Origin: Rhizobium johnstonii 3841 | Lineage (GTDB): Bacteria > Pseudomonadota > Alphaproteobacteria > Rhizobiales > Rhizobiaceae | Assembly (NCBI RefSeq): GCF_000009265.1 | Contig: NC_008380.1 | Location: 1,555,501 to 1,619,500, forward strand | Length of the DNA stretch: 64,000 nt | Direction: 5' to 3' | Part shown: piece after piece, positions 42,265-53,398 of the stretch | How positions within the stretch are numbered: position 1 is the first letter of the stretch | How the letters are laid out: every line of letters starts with the position of its first letter | Notes under the pieces: model-generated | The model's database searches: none | What the model saw: only the letters and a program-made list of their open reading frames with translations | Told to the model about the DNA's origin: nothing | Position numbers and translations under genes: made by a program

Positions 42265-43110
42265 TCAGATGTGCCGGCCGATATCGTCGTCGCCGATGCC
42301 GGGTTCCTCGATCGTCAGCGTCCCGTATTTCCGCCGCCATTTCCGCGCGCCGAAGGGAAGCGATATGAGGTAGGCGGCAACGGTGAAGACCATCACCTCC
42401 CAAGTGTAGCTCATCAGCAGAGCCACATAGAGCACGACGCCGAGCATCATCGGCAGCACGAGATCGCGCCGCAAGCGATTGCCTTCCGATTTGCCCGACC
42501 AGACCGGCAGCCGGCTGATCAGCAGGAAGGCGATAAGCACGGTATAGATCGACGAGAGATAGGCGAAGGTGCGGTCCGTCGCCAGCCCAAGGAAGCCGAG
42601 ATAGACCGGCAGCAGCACCAGCATGGCGCCGGCCGGCGCCGGCACGCCGACGAAATATTCCGATTGCCAGCTCGCCTTGTTTTCGCGTTCGGCCATGACG
42701 TTGAAACGGGCAAGGCGAAGCCCGGCGGCGATCGCATAGATCAGGGCGGCGATCCAGCCTAGCGAGCGCGCCTGGTCGAGCGCGAAGACATAAACGACGA
42801 GGGCGGGTGCGACGCCGAAATTGACGATGTCGGCAAGCGAATCCATCTGCGCGCCGAATTTGGAAGTCGCCTTCATCAGCCGCGCCACGCGCCCGTCGAT
42901 GCCGTCGAGGAAGGCGGCGAGCAGTACCATGGAGACGGCTAGCTCATAACGATTCTCGAAAGCCAGCCGGATGCCGGTCAGCCCGGCACAGATCGCCAGA
43001 ATGGTGATGAGGTTCGGAAAGACGAGCCGGAGCGGGATTTCGCGCAGACGCGGGCCGCGGGCGGAATCATCTGGCCCATTGGGCTCGAAAGGCGGAAAAG
43101 GCGTTTCCAT
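42265..43110 (-). CDS. pssA: CDP-diacylglycerol-serine O-phosphatidyltransferase
   Basis: 281 residues from ATG 43110 (METPFPPFEP); a TTG four codons upstream is also in frame. The CDP-alcohol phosphatidyltransferase motif D-G-x2-A-R-x8-G-x3-D-x3-D is complete (DGRVARLMK ... GAQMDSLAD). Eight or so hydrophobic segments place it in the inner membrane. It makes phosphatidylserine, the precursor decarboxylated by the adjacent psd product to phosphatidylethanolamine. The adjacent order psd-pssA is typical of alphaproteobacteria. Confidence 0.95.
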   Translation of the reverse strand: METPFPPFEPNGPDDSARGPRLREIPLRLVFPNLITILAICAGLTGIRLAFENRYELAVSMVLLAAFLDGIDGRVARLMKATSKFGAQMDSLADIVNFGVAPALVVYVFALDQARSLGWIAALIYAIAAGLRLARFNVMAERENKASWQSEYFVGVPAPAGAMLVLLPVYLGFLGLATDRTFAYLSSIYTVLIAFLLISRLPVWSGKSEGNRLRRDLVLPMMLGVVLYVALLMSYTWEVMVFTVAAYLISLPFGARKWRRKYGTLTIEEPGIGDDDIGRHI

Positions 43111-43125
43111 ATCGCGTTCCAATCG

Positions 43126-43192
43126 TTCCTAAGGCAATTCCAGCAACAGTGCGTAGCGCTTCTGCACTTCCGTGAAAAGCTGAACCGCTTTA
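43126..43192. repeat. Partial palindromic repeat in the psd-pssA gap
   Basis: The inverse complement of this stretch combines the AGCGGTTCAGCTTTTCACGG segment of the module at 29736-29775 with a GGAATTGCC end like that of the module at 29791-29834. The CTAAAGCGG end of the repeat contains the TAA stop codon of psd. Confidence 0.65.
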
Positions 43193-43888
43193 GCTGCGGC
43201 GGCTGATGACGGGACCCTTGGCGGAGGCGAATTCGGCGATGACGGTTTCTCCCGCAACCGCCGTCTGGCCGAGCGAGACGCGTGGCGCAGCACCGGCGGG
43301 CAGGAACACGTCGAGCCGCGAGCCGAAACGGATCAGCCCGAAGCGCTCGCCGGCATCCACCGGTTCGTTGGGGTTCGCCCAGCAGAGGATGCGCCGTGCG
43401 ACGAGGCCGGCAATCTGCACGACGCCAATCTGGCCGTGGCCGGTTTCGATCACCAGCCCGTTGCGCTCATTGTCTTCGCTCGCCTTGTCGAGCTCGGCGT
43501 TGACGAAGCTGCCGGAGCGGTAGTTGATGCTGACGATGCGCCCGTGCATCGGCGCCCGGTTCACATGGCAATTGAAGACGTTCATGAAGACGGAGATGCG
43601 CAGCATCGGCTCGGAGCCGAGGTTGAGCTCGGCCGGCGGGGTCACCATCTGGATCGCCGACACCTTGCCATCGGCGGGAGAGATCACCAGGTCGTCGTCC
43701 TGCGGGGTCACGCGCTCCGGATCACGGAAGAAATAGGCGCACCAGAGCGTGAAGATCATGCCGATCCAGAAGAGCGGCTTGAAGATCCAGCCCAAGACCA
43801 GCGACGCGACGAAGAAGGCGGCAACGAAGGGATAGCCCTCCTTGTGCACGGGGACGATCGTGTTGCGAACCGTGTTGAACAGGCTCAT
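43190..43888 (-). CDS. psd: Phosphatidylserine decarboxylase proenzyme
   Basis: 232 residues from ATG 43888 with AAGGAG upstream; a longer frame to 44125 is rejected as it has no matching sequence. This is the short, archaeal-type PSD of rhizobia: N-terminal membrane segment ([20 protein letters not shown]), the conserved [34 protein letters not shown] and the autocatalytic cleavage motif RFGSRLDVF, where the serine becomes the pyruvoyl group. It forms phosphatidylethanolamine in the inner membrane. It lies just upstream of pssA and the two are cotranscribed in all likelihood. Confidence 0.96.
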   Translation of the reverse strand: MSLFNTVRNTIVPVHKEGYPFVAAFFVASLVLGWIFKPLFWIGMIFTLWCAYFFRDPERVTPQDDDLVISPADGKVSAIQMVTPPAELNLGSEPMLRISVFMNVFNCHVNRAPMHGRIVSINYRSGSFVNAELDKASEDNERNGLVIETGHGQIGVVQIAGLVARRILCWANPNEPVDAGERFGLIRFGSRLDVFLPAGAAPRVSLGQTAVAGETVIAEFASAKGPVISRRS

Positions 43889-44022
43889 GGCTGCCGGTCT
43901 CCTTGCGTTTTCATTTTTGCTGGTTAGCGAAAAACCGTCTCTGGGGCAATGCTGTGGCCTCGGCCCTGGTTCCCACGCCGGGTTTCTGAACAACAAAAGT
44001 CGGCCGGCGTCGGTTTCCCTTG

Positions 44023-45900
44023 TCAGCTGGCCGGAGCAAGCCGCGTTATCACGCCGAGGTCGTCGCTTTCGCGCACCTGCTTGAGATGTTCCTCCGCCTG
44101 TGTCGCCTCGCGCTGGCGGTTCCACATCGAGGCATAAAGGCCGTTCCTTTCGAGGAGGGCGGCATGTGTTCCGCGCTCGGCGATCTCGCCGCTTTTGAGC
44201 ACGATGATTTCATCGGCGCTGATGACAGTCGAAAGCCGGTGGGCGATAACAAGCGTCGTCCGGTTCTTCGAAACCAGGTCGAGTGCCTCCTGGATCTCCC
44301 GTTCCGTCGTCGTGTCGAGCGCCGATGTCGCCTCGTCGAGGATCAGGATCGGTGGCGCCTTGAGGATGGTGCGGGCAATCGCCACCCGCTGCTTCTCTCC
44401 GCCCGAAAGCTTCAGCCCGCGCTCGCCGACCTTGGTTTCGAAACCCTCGGGCAGCGTTTCGATGAAATGCGCGATCTGCGCCACTTCGGCGGCGGCAAAG
44501 ACTTCGCCGTCGCTGGCCGATGTGCGGCCGTAGCGAATGTTGTAGGCGACCGTGTCGTTGAAGAGCACGGTATCCTGCGGCACCATGCCGATCACCGAGC
44601 GCAGGCTCTTCTGCGTCACCGTGCGGATATCCTGGCCGTCGACGGTGATTGCGCCGCTCTGGATATCGTAGAAACGATAGAGCAGGCGCGACAGCGTCGA
44701 TTTGCCCGCACCCGAAGGGCCGACGACGGCGACCGTCTTGCCGGCCGGCACCTCGAAGGAAATGCCCTTCAGGATCGGACGGGCCGCATCATAGGCGAAG
44801 TGCACGTCCTTGAAGGAGATTGCGCCCTGGCCGATCCGAAGTTCGGTCGCATCGGGCGCGTCTTTGACTTCGGTCTGCACCTCAAGCAAATCGAACATCT
44901 GCTCGATGTCGGTCAGCCCCTGGCGGATTTCGCGGTAGACGAAGCCGATGAAGTTGAGCGGTACGGAAAGTTGCAGCAGCATCGAATTGACGAAGACGAA
45001 ATCGCCGACCGTCTGTTCGCCGCGCTGCACGGCCAGCGCCGACAGCACCAGCATGATCGTCGTGCCGATGCCGAAGATGACGCCCTGGCCGAAGTTCAGC
45101 CAGCCGAGCGAGGTCCAGACATCGGTCGCCGCCTTCTCGTAGCGTTCCATCGATTTGTCGAAACGCTTTGCCTCCATCTCCTCATTGCCGAAATATTTGA
45201 CGGTTTCGAAATTGAGGAGAGAGTCGATCGCCTTGGTGTTGGCGTCGGTATCGCTGTCGTTCATCGACCGGCGGATGGCGATGCGCCAGTCGGATGCGCG
45301 GATGGTGAACCAGATATAGGCCCAGACGGTAAAGGCGGTAACGGCGAGATAGGAGAAGCCGTAGCCCCACCAGAAGATCACTGCCGTCAGCAGGAATTCG
45401 ATGACGGTCGGGACGGAATTGAGGATCGTGAAGCGCACGATCGTCTCGATACCCTTGGTGCCGCGCTCGATGATGCGCGACAGCCCGCCGGTCTTGCGCT
45501 CGAGATGGAAGCGCAGCGACAGCTCGTGCATATGCACGAAGGTCCGGTAGGCGAGCTGGCGCACTGCATGTTGTCCGACGCTGGCAAAGAGCGCGTCGCG
45601 CAGCTGGTTGAGGCCGAGCTGGATCAGCCGGGTGATGTTATAGGCAATCACCAGCGCGACGGCGCCGGCCAGCAACGGCGGCACCGAGCCGGCAAGATCC
45701 ATCCTGCCGTTCAGCGCATCGGTCGACCACTTGAAGAAATAGGGGACGAGCAGCAGTACGAATTTGGAGATCAGCAGAAAGACCGAGGCCCAGACGACGC
45801 GCATCTTGAGGTCGGGCCGGCCGGCCGGCCACATATAGGGCCAGAGGTTGAGAAGCGTCTGCGGCAGGTTGGATTCCGAGACTGTCTTGCCGTTTGCCAT
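44023..45900 (-). CDS. Atm1/HMT1-type ABC transporter, fused permease and ATPase
   Basis: 625 residues from ATG 45900, which follows GGAGACAAGC; the frame is open upstream to 46044 without a ribosome-binding site. Residues ~30-340 are a six-helix ABC exporter membrane domain, and ~365-600 are the ATPase: Walker [10 protein letters not shown], signature LSGGEKQR, Walker [12 protein letters not shown] and the H-loop IAHRLST. The sequence ([16 protein letters not shown], and [13 protein letters not shown]) matches the Atm1/HMT1 group, which exports glutathione-type sulphur or metal conjugates. The substrate is not established here. Confidence 0.9.
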   Translation of the reverse strand: MANGKTVSESNLPQTLLNLWPYMWPAGRPDLKMRVVWASVFLLISKFVLLLVPYFFKWSTDALNGRMDLAGSVPPLLAGAVALVIAYNITRLIQLGLNQLRDALFASVGQHAVRQLAYRTFVHMHELSLRFHLERKTGGLSRIIERGTKGIETIVRFTILNSVPTVIEFLLTAVIFWWGYGFSYLAVTAFTVWAYIWFTIRASDWRIAIRRSMNDSDTDANTKAIDSLLNFETVKYFGNEEMEAKRFDKSMERYEKAATDVWTSLGWLNFGQGVIFGIGTTIMLVLSALAVQRGEQTVGDFVFVNSMLLQLSVPLNFIGFVYREIRQGLTDIEQMFDLLEVQTEVKDAPDATELRIGQGAISFKDVHFAYDAARPILKGISFEVPAGKTVAVVGPSGAGKSTLSRLLYRFYDIQSGAITVDGQDIRTVTQKSLRSVIGMVPQDTVLFNDTVAYNIRYGRTSASDGEVFAAAEVAQIAHFIETLPEGFETKVGERGLKLSGGEKQRVAIARTILKAPPILILDEATSALDTTTEREIQEALDLVSKNRTTLVIAHRLSTVISADEIIVLKSGEIAERGTHAALLERNGLYASMWNRQREATQAEEHLKQVRESDDLGVITRLAPAS

Positions 45901-46111
45901 GCTTGTCTCCAGCCCGGATGGGCTTGCCGCGATTGCGGCGATTCGATGCCGGCAAGAGCGCGGAACCGGGACGTGCCTGAAAGCGCTTCCCACAACCCGC
46001 AGCCGCCACCGCCAGATAGGGTGCCGGGCGGACGAATACAACAATTGCTGGGGTAAGGAAACGACGAGGCCGGGCGCTTATCCCGCCCGGCCTCGTCGTG
46101 TTGTTTGCAGC

Positions 46112-48142
46112 TTAGAGATGCTGGCCGGACATGCGCTTGCGGTGCAGCTCTTCGGCATTCGGCAATACATCCTTCGGCAGGCCGAAGATCTGACCCGGGC
46201 GAATGCGATCGGGATTGATGATCTTGTCCTCGTTGGCGATGTAGATCGTCGTGTAACGAACGCCGAGGCCATAGGTGCGGCGCGAGATCTGCCACAGCGT
46301 ATCGCCGCGGCGAATGATGACTGCCGCGTTGTTTGCCGTCAGCGGCGCCTGTTCGATCGTCTTCGGCTGGTTGCTTCCGACATCGTTGGCAGATGGTGTT
46401 GCCGGCGCGGGTGCGGCGGTGAGTTCGGCGATCATCCCGCCCAGCTTGTCGAGTGCGGCGCCGACGGACTTCGCATCCCCAGGCAGGCCCTGCAGCAGCT
46501 TCAGCGCATTGCCGGCGATCTGCGAGGCGGAGCCTGACGCCTGCTTGAAGGCGTCCGGCGCATCGGCCGCAGGACGGAAATCGGCGACGGAGCGCAGCGC
46601 GAATTCCGTTGCCGAGCGCGCCGCCGCAAGCTGTTCGGCCACGGGCAGCTTGCCTTCGGCAAACAGTCCCTTCAGCAGGCCAAAGGCCTTGCCGACTTCG
46701 ACTTTGAGTTTGTCGAGCTCGCCTTCGTCGAGCGGCACCATCGAGGAAGCACCGTTGGCGTCGGCGGGGGCCGATTGCGCGGCGACTCTCACCTGATCCC
46801 CGGCCGGGCGATTGAAATTCACCGCCGCACGCACGATCACCTTGCCTGCGGGATCAACGACATCAACGCGGATCTTGTGGTCGCCAACCGAGAGCGCCAC
46901 CACACCGTCGATGACGAAATGTCCGTCGGAGCCGGCTGTGTCCTGGCCGACGAGGCTGTCGTCGGCATAACCGATGACCTTGGCATTGGAGCGCGTCGTG
47001 CCGGCAATGAAGATCTTGTTGCCCTCGATTTCGACGGCATTGACCATCACATCGGGCACATTCGTCTTATCCGGTGCGGCGGTGCCGGGAATGGCCGGTG
47101 CCGTATCAGCGCTACCGGAGGGGGTATCGGTGAGGTTCGGCGTCTGCAGCGCCAGCTCGCCGGTTGGTGCAGCCGAGCTTTCGCCGGTTGCCGGCTTGTC
47201 CGCAGGCGGCGCCATCGGGTTGGAAGCATCGGCAACTTCGGTTCCGGCCTTCGGCGCGGTAATGATGCGGCTCGCCGTGCCGGGTTTGGAAACCATGGCG
47301 AGCAGGTTGGCGCCGTTGCCATCCTTCGGCACGGAAATGGTCGCGACTTCTTCGGAAAGCGTGCTCTTGCCGTCCTTGCCCGTGAACTTGAGCACGAGCT
47401 GGTGGTCGCCGGCCGGAAGCGGATCGTCGAGAACGGCAGCAAAATCGCCGCTCGCATCGACATTGGCCGTCGTCACGACCTTCTCGCCGTCGAGCACCTC
47501 GAGCTTGCCGTTCGGTTCGGCAGAACCGGCAATCACCGTCGATCCGTCGGGCTCGACGCGCAATACGTCGAAGGCCGGAAGCTTCGGGCCGGTATTTTCC
47601 GCTGCCGTATTTGCCCCAGGGGCGGTCTCCGGCGCACCGGTCAGCGCAACCTCGGCCTTGGCGATCGCGGCAAGCGCATCGGCGATGTTCTCGGGCAGCG
47701 ACTGGACGATGGCGAGCGCCTTCGCGCCGCCGTCCTTGGCCTTGGCGGCAAGGGTCTGGGTCGCGGGATCGAGGCCCTCGGGAATGGTAAAATCGGCAAG
47801 CGCGGTCAGCGCGTTCACGGCTTTGGTCTTGGCGGCAGTGAAGACATCGATGGCCGGACCTTTACCGTCGGCAAACAGCGCCTTGAGCTCGCTGAGCGAT
47901 ACGCCGGCATCGGCCGAAAGGCGACCCACTTTGTCGGCGACCGCAGCCGCATCGCCCACGGCGGAGCGCGATGTCTTTGCCGCCTCGTTAACCGTGTTCT
48001 TGACCTCCGTGCCCGCCTGGTTGATGGCGTCGCCGACCTTGGCTGCATCGCCGCCGATGCGCGGCATGACGACAAACACCATCAGTAGGATTGCGATTGC
48101 GAGGACTGCAAGAGCCAGCAAGCCGGCACGGTTCTTCATCAT
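46112..48142 (-). CDS. LysM-domain envelope protein with internal duplication and Ig-like repeats
   Basis: 676 residues from ATG 48142 after GGGAGACATA. An N-terminal membrane anchor (LLALAVLAIAILLMVFVVMP, residues ~8-27) is followed by: module A1 (~85-166); Ig-like domain 1 (~195-272); Ig-like domain 2 (~370-445); module A2 (~487-578), similar to A1 (LKALFADGKGP versus LKGLFAEGKLP, and LTALADF versus LRSVADF); and a C-terminal LysM domain (~608-656, RRGDTLWQISRRTYGLG and IANEDKIINPDRIRPGQIF) that binds peptidoglycan. Linkers are Pro/Ala/Thr rich. It would link the inner membrane to the cell wall. The role of the A modules is unknown. Confidence 0.87.
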   Translation of the reverse strand: MMKNRAGLLALAVLAIAILLMVFVVMPRIGGDAAKVGDAINQAGTEVKNTVNEAAKTSRSAVGDAAAVADKVGRLSADAGVSLSELKALFADGKGPAIDVFTAAKTKAVNALTALADFTIPEGLDPATQTLAAKAKDGGAKALAIVQSLPENIADALAAIAKAEVALTGAPETAPGANTAAENTGPKLPAFDVLRVEPDGSTVIAGSAEPNGKLEVLDGEKVVTTANVDASGDFAAVLDDPLPAGDHQLVLKFTGKDGKSTLSEEVATISVPKDGNGANLLAMVSKPGTASRIITAPKAGTEVADASNPMAPPADKPATGESSAAPTGELALQTPNLTDTPSGSADTAPAIPGTAAPDKTNVPDVMVNAVEIEGNKIFIAGTTRSNAKVIGYADDSLVGQDTAGSDGHFVIDGVVALSVGDHKIRVDVVDPAGKVIVRAAVNFNRPAGDQVRVAAQSAPADANGASSMVPLDEGELDKLKVEVGKAFGLLKGLFAEGKLPVAEQLAAARSATEFALRSVADFRPAADAPDAFKQASGSASQIAGNALKLLQGLPGDAKSVGAALDKLGGMIAELTAAPAPATPSANDVGSNQPKTIEQAPLTANNAAVIIRRGDTLWQISRRTYGLGVRYTTIYIANEDKIINPDRIRPGQIFGLPKDVLPNAEELHRKRMSGQHL

Positions 48143-48297
48143 TATGTCTCCCAAGGCGGCAATTTGCCGTAATACCCAAAATTGCTAGCGATTCCCGTTG
48201 CTTTCCACAAGCATTCAAAGCAATTAGGCAAGCTAGACACGCTGCTTTTCAGTCAATTTTCTTGACTGCATTGAAATGGAATAGTTGTTTTGCCCTC

Positions 48298-48921
48298 ATG
48301 ACCGAACAATCTGTATCGATTCGATCCATCTGCGTTTACTGCGGCTCCAGGCCGGGACGCGATCCTTCCCACATGGCGGCCGGGCGTGCTCTCGGAAGAG
48401 AGATCGCCGAATACGGCCTGCGCCTCGTCTATGGCGGGGGTACCAAAGGCATCATGGGCGCGGTTGCCAGCGGCGTGCTTTCAGGCGGCGGTCAGGTCAC
48501 GGGCATCATTCCCGAATTCCTGATCGATATGGAAGCGACTCGCCACTCGCTCGGTCAGCTGAACGAGCTCATTGTAACCCCTGACATGCATGCGCGCAAA
48601 CACACCATGTTCGAGCGCTCAGATGCCTTCGTCGCGTTGCCCGGCGGCATCGGTACGCTGGAGGAGATCGTCGAGATCATGACCTGGGCGCAGCTCGGCC
48701 GCCACGAGAAGCCGATGGTCTTTGCCAACGTCAACGGTTTCTGGGATCCGATGATGGAACTGATGCGCCATATGACCGAAGAAGGCTTCCTGCACACCGC
48801 GCACCGGGTGCAGCCGCTCGTCGTCGACGAGATCTCCGGCATCATTCCGGCGATCATGGCCCAGGCAGCCCAGCTCGCGGCCGATCGTGACGGCGAGGAC
48901 GAGGTGATTTCGAAGATGTAG
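48298..48921 (+). CDS. LOG-family protein (TIGR00730)
   Basis: 207 residues from ATG 48298 (MTEQSVSIRSICVYCGSRPG); the frame is open upstream to 48091 but without a ribosome-binding site. The LONELY GUY signature is complete: LVYGGGTKGIMGAVA and PGGIGTLEEIVEIMTWAQLG, where the arginine/glutamate pair binds the phosphoribosyl group. LOG proteins are nucleoside 5'-monophosphate phosphoribohydrolases that release free bases, and can produce free cytokinins in plant-associated bacteria; bacterial members may act on AMP or other nucleotides. A hormone role here is inference. Confidence 0.9.
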   Translation: MTEQSVSIRSICVYCGSRPGRDPSHMAAGRALGREIAEYGLRLVYGGGTKGIMGAVASGVLSGGGQVTGIIPEFLIDMEATRHSLGQLNELIVTPDMHARKHTMFERSDAFVALPGGIGTLEEIVEIMTWAQLGRHEKPMVFANVNGFWDPMMELMRHMTEEGFLHTAHRVQPLVVDEISGIIPAIMAQAAQLAADRDGEDEVISKM

Positions 48922-48930
48922 GGGCTCAAT

Positions 48931-49032
48931 GCATGTTGCCCAAAAGTGTCCAGCGGTTTTGGGACAAAGACATGCATAAAACAAGGACCTAAAGCGCGCC
49001 GCATGAATCCGCTTCGACGTGACGCGTTTTAG
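48931..49032. repeat. Palindromic repeat of family C, copy 3
   Basis: Starts GCATGTTGCCCAAAAGTGTC and continues to GACGCGTTTTAG, with arms ...GACATGC in the first stem and CTAAAGCGCG / CGCGTTTTAG in the second. It follows the pattern of copies 1 and 2 with several substitutions. It lies between the LOG gene and rarD (both 3' ends). Confidence 0.75.
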
Positions 49033-49036
49033 CGCC

Positions 49037-49960
49037 TCAGCCCGCCCGGCTTCCCTTGAGCATCGACCAGCTATAAAGGAACAGCCCCGCCCAGATCAGC
49101 GGGAAGGCGATCATGCGCGCCGTGCCGAATGGCTCGTGGAAGACGAAGACGGCGATCAGGAAGATCATCGTCGGCGCGATATACTGCATGATGCCGATCG
49201 TAGAGAGCTTCAAGAGCTTGGCGCCGTTCGCATAGATCATCAGCGGCACGGCGGTGATGACGCCGCAGCCAAGCAGCAGGGTCGTGTCTGCAAGACCGGT
49301 GCGGTAGAGGTGGCCCTGGCCGCCGAATTCGAGATAGAGGATGTAGAGGACGGCCGGCCCGCTGAGGATCAGCACTTCGAGGAAGAAGCCCTGGTTCGGC
49401 CCGAGCGGCAGCGTCTTGCGCAACAGGGCGTAGAAACCCCAGCTGACCGCCAGCGTCAGCGCCACCCACGGGATGCCGCCGCTATCCAGCGCGAGAATGG
49501 CGACGGCAAGCGCTGCAAGCGCGATCGCCGCGATCTGCAGCGGCTGCAGCTTTTCCTTGAGGAACACCGCGCCGAGGAAGATGCTGAACAGCGGATTGAT
49601 GAAATAGCCGAGTGCTGCGTCGAGCGAATGGCCGGCGCCGATCGCCCAGACATAGGTGCCCCAGTTGACGGTGATCAGCGACGCCGTCAGCGCCGCCATC
49701 GCCAGCATGCGCGGCGAACTGAGTGCTGCGCGGATATCCTGCGTGCGTCCGAGCACGATCAGCACGATGCCCGCCAGCGGCAGCGACCAGACGATGCGAT
49801 GGGCGATCACCTCGGCCGGCGAAATATGCGCCACCGCCTTCATGTAGATCGGCAGGAAGCCCCAGAGCAGATAGGCCGTCAGCGCGAAGGCGAACCCGCG
49901 CGGACTGTCTTCGTTCTTGGCCAACGGAACGGATGCATCGGTCGACATCGGTGTTTCCAT
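49037..49960 (-). CDS. rarD: RarD-type EamA transporter
   Basis: 307 residues. About ten transmembrane segments in two EamA repeats are visible, with the RarD patterns GFAFALTAYLLWGFLPIYMKAV near the N-terminus and PAEVIAHRIVWSLPLAG, and the second repeat with LQYIAP-like sequence (MQYIAPTMIFLIAVFVFHEPFG). It is an inner-membrane exporter of the drug/metabolite transporter superfamily; the name comes from the chloramphenicol-sensitivity gene of E. coli, but the natural substrate is unknown. It is convergent with the LOG gene. Confidence 0.9.
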   Translation of the reverse strand: METPMSTDASVPLAKNEDSPRGFAFALTAYLLWGFLPIYMKAVAHISPAEVIAHRIVWSLPLAGIVLIVLGRTQDIRAALSSPRMLAMAALTASLITVNWGTYVWAIGAGHSLDAALGYFINPLFSIFLGAVFLKEKLQPLQIAAIALAALAVAILALDSGGIPWVALTLAVSWGFYALLRKTLPLGPNQGFFLEVLILSGPAVLYILYLEFGGQGHLYRTGLADTTLLLGCGVITAVPLMIYANGAKLLKLSTIGIMQYIAPTMIFLIAVFVFHEPFGTARMIAFPLIWAGLFLYSWSMLKGSRAG

Positions 49961-50166
49961 CTTTGTTCTTCTTCTGATCCGGCCTAGCTTAAGCGCCGTG
50001 AATAGGCCAATTCATTTCGTTGAATGAAGGCTGAGAGGATTTGAACCCGGGGACGAAGCGATGGACGAGACGATGTCCGGCGCCCTGCGTTGGAAGCCGG
50101 AGTCCGAAGGAAGCGAATGGTATTTCGGCGAGGGCTGGGACCCCTCCGCCGAGCCGCGGAATAGTT

Positions 50167-51780
50167 TTATTCCGCCGCGATCTTGCCCGCCAGCTGCCGG
50201 TTCTTCATCAGCTTGTAGATGACCGAATCCATCAGCGCCTGGAACGAAGCGTCGATGATGTTCTCCGAGACGCCGACGGTCCACCAGCGCACGCCGTCGC
50301 TGTCGGTGGATTCGATCAGCACACGGGTGATCGCCTCCGTGCCGCCATTGAGGATACGCACCTTGAAATCGGCGAGCACCAGATCGTCGATCTCGTGCTG
50401 GTACTTGCCGAAATCCTTCCGTAGCGCGAGGTCGAGCGCGTTGACCGGGCCTTCGGCATCGGCAACCGACATCAGCGTCTGGCCGTCGATGGTGATCTTG
50501 ACCACTGCCTCCGAGACGATCTTCACACGGCCGAGACTGTCGAAGCGACGTTCGATCATCACGCGGAAGCCTTCGATAGTGAAGAATTCCGGGATCGTGC
50601 CGAGCGTGCGGCGCGCCAGCAGCTCGAAGCTCGCATCCGCGCCCTCATAGGCATAGCCGATGGATTCACGTTCCTTGACGATCGAGATCAGCAGGTCGAG
50701 CTTCGGATCGTCCTTGGCAACGTTGATGCCGCGCCTTTTCAGCGCATTGATGAAGTTCGCCTTGCCGCCCTGGTCGGAGACCATGACCTTGCGGAAGTTG
50801 CCGATGGTTTCCGGCGCCACGTGTTCATAGGTCCGCGGATCCTTGAGCAGCGCCGATGCGTGGATGCCGGCCTTGGTGGCGAAGGCGGAAGCGCCGACAT
50901 AGGGCATCTGGTGGTCGGGCGAACGGTTGAGCAGCTCGTCGAAGGCATGCGAGAGCCGGGTGAGATTGAGCAGCCGCTCCTCGTCGATCGTCGTTTCGAA
51001 ACGTGTGTTGTAGGCGCTCTTCAGCGCCAGCGTCGGGATCAGCGTCACCAGATTGGCATTGCCGCAGCGCTCGCCGATACCGTTCAGCGTGCCCTGGATC
51101 TGCCGGACGCCGGCTTCGACGGCGGCAAGCGAATTGGCGACCGCCTGGCCGGTGTCATTATGCGCATGGATGCCAAGACAGTGGCCGGGAACTCCTGAGG
51201 CGATCACCGCCTCGACGATGGCGCGCACCTCCGGCGGCTGCGTGCCGCCATTGGTGTCGCAGAGCACGACCCAGCGGGCGCCGCTCTCATAGGCCGTCTT
51301 GGCGCAGGCGAGCGCATAGGCCGGATTGGCCTTGAATCCGTCGAAGAAATGCTCGCAATCGACGATCGCCTCCTTGCCCGCGCCAACCGCCGCCCTGACG
51401 CTTTCGGCGATGCATTCGAGGTTTTCCTCGTTGGTGCAGCCGAGCGCCACCGCGACATGATAGTCCCAGCTCTTGGCGACGAAACAGATGGCATCGCTCT
51501 TGGCCTGAAGCAGCCCGGCAATGCCGGGATCGTTGGAGACCGAAACGCCCGCCCGCTTCGTCATGCCGAAGGCGACGAAACTGGCCTGGCTGGTGCGCTT
51601 CTCGCTGAAGAAGGCCGTATCCGTCGGATTGGCGCCGGGATATCCGCCCTCGACGTAGTCTAGGCCGAACTCGTCCAACATGGCGGCGATCGCAATCTTG
51701 TCCTCGACGGAGAAATCGATGCCGGGCGTCTGCTGCCCGTCCCGGAGCGTCGTGTCGAAGAGATAGATGCGTTCTTTCAT
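50167..51780 (-). CDS. cimA: (R)-citramalate synthase
   Basis: 537 residues, full length for CimA. The HMGL-like catalytic barrel starts LFDTTLRDGQQTPGIDFSVEDK, and includes the acidic metal ligand region DYVEGGYPGANPTD and HAHNDTGQAVANSLAAV with the histidines. The C-terminal ~130 residues form the LeuA dimerisation/allosteric domain. Differences such as GGYPGANPTD place it in the CimA group rather than LeuA. It condenses pyruvate with acetyl-CoA to citramalate, the first step of an isoleucine route that bypasses threonine. A RIME-like repeat precedes the gene. Confidence 0.93.
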   Translation of the reverse strand: MKERIYLFDTTLRDGQQTPGIDFSVEDKIAIAAMLDEFGLDYVEGGYPGANPTDTAFFSEKRTSQASFVAFGMTKRAGVSVSNDPGIAGLLQAKSDAICFVAKSWDYHVAVALGCTNEENLECIAESVRAAVGAGKEAIVDCEHFFDGFKANPAYALACAKTAYESGARWVVLCDTNGGTQPPEVRAIVEAVIASGVPGHCLGIHAHNDTGQAVANSLAAVEAGVRQIQGTLNGIGERCGNANLVTLIPTLALKSAYNTRFETTIDEERLLNLTRLSHAFDELLNRSPDHQMPYVGASAFATKAGIHASALLKDPRTYEHVAPETIGNFRKVMVSDQGGKANFINALKRRGINVAKDDPKLDLLISIVKERESIGYAYEGADASFELLARRTLGTIPEFFTIEGFRVMIERRFDSLGRVKIVSEAVVKITIDGQTLMSVADAEGPVNALDLALRKDFGKYQHEIDDLVLADFKVRILNGGTEAITRVLIESTDSDGVRWWTVGVSENIIDASFQALMDSVIYKLMKNRQLAGKIAAE

Positions 51781-51824
51781 GTCGTTTCCTCCCGCCAGGC
51801 GGGTTGTTATGGAGTGCGGATGCT

Positions 51825-51944
51825 GCCCCTCATCCGGCTGCCGCCACCTTCTCCCCGTTCTGACGGGGAGAAGGGATATGCCGCACCGTATCGCGGGGCA
51901 CGTCCCCTCTCCCCGCGGGCGGGGAGAGGGTTAGGGTGAGGGGC
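51825..51944. repeat. RIME-like palindromic element upstream of cimA
   Basis: Starts CCCCTCATCCGGCTGCCGCC and ends TTAGGGTGAGGGG, with two inner hairpins, CCTTCTCCCCG / CGGGGAGAAGG (about 51848-51875) and CCCTCTCCCCG / CGGGGAGAGGG. The first 22 bases are nearly identical to the start of the element at 2626. It fills most of the cimA-pip gap. Confidence 0.75.
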
Positions 51945-51962
51945 TGCCCCCAATGCTAACGA

Positions 51963-53394
<1,432 letters not shown>

Positions 53395-53398
<4 letters not shown>

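Noticed and set aside
50035..50070. tRNA-like end on the minus strand (GGGTTCAAATCCTC)
   Set aside because: The T-arm bases do not pair beyond two or three positions, and no D or anticodon arm or acceptor stem can be drawn to the right of it.
50071..50229. Small plus-strand ORF starting MDETMSGALRWKPESEGSEW
   Set aside because: It runs antisense into the 3' end of cimA, its C-terminal part looks like shadow translation and there is no clear ribosome-binding site.
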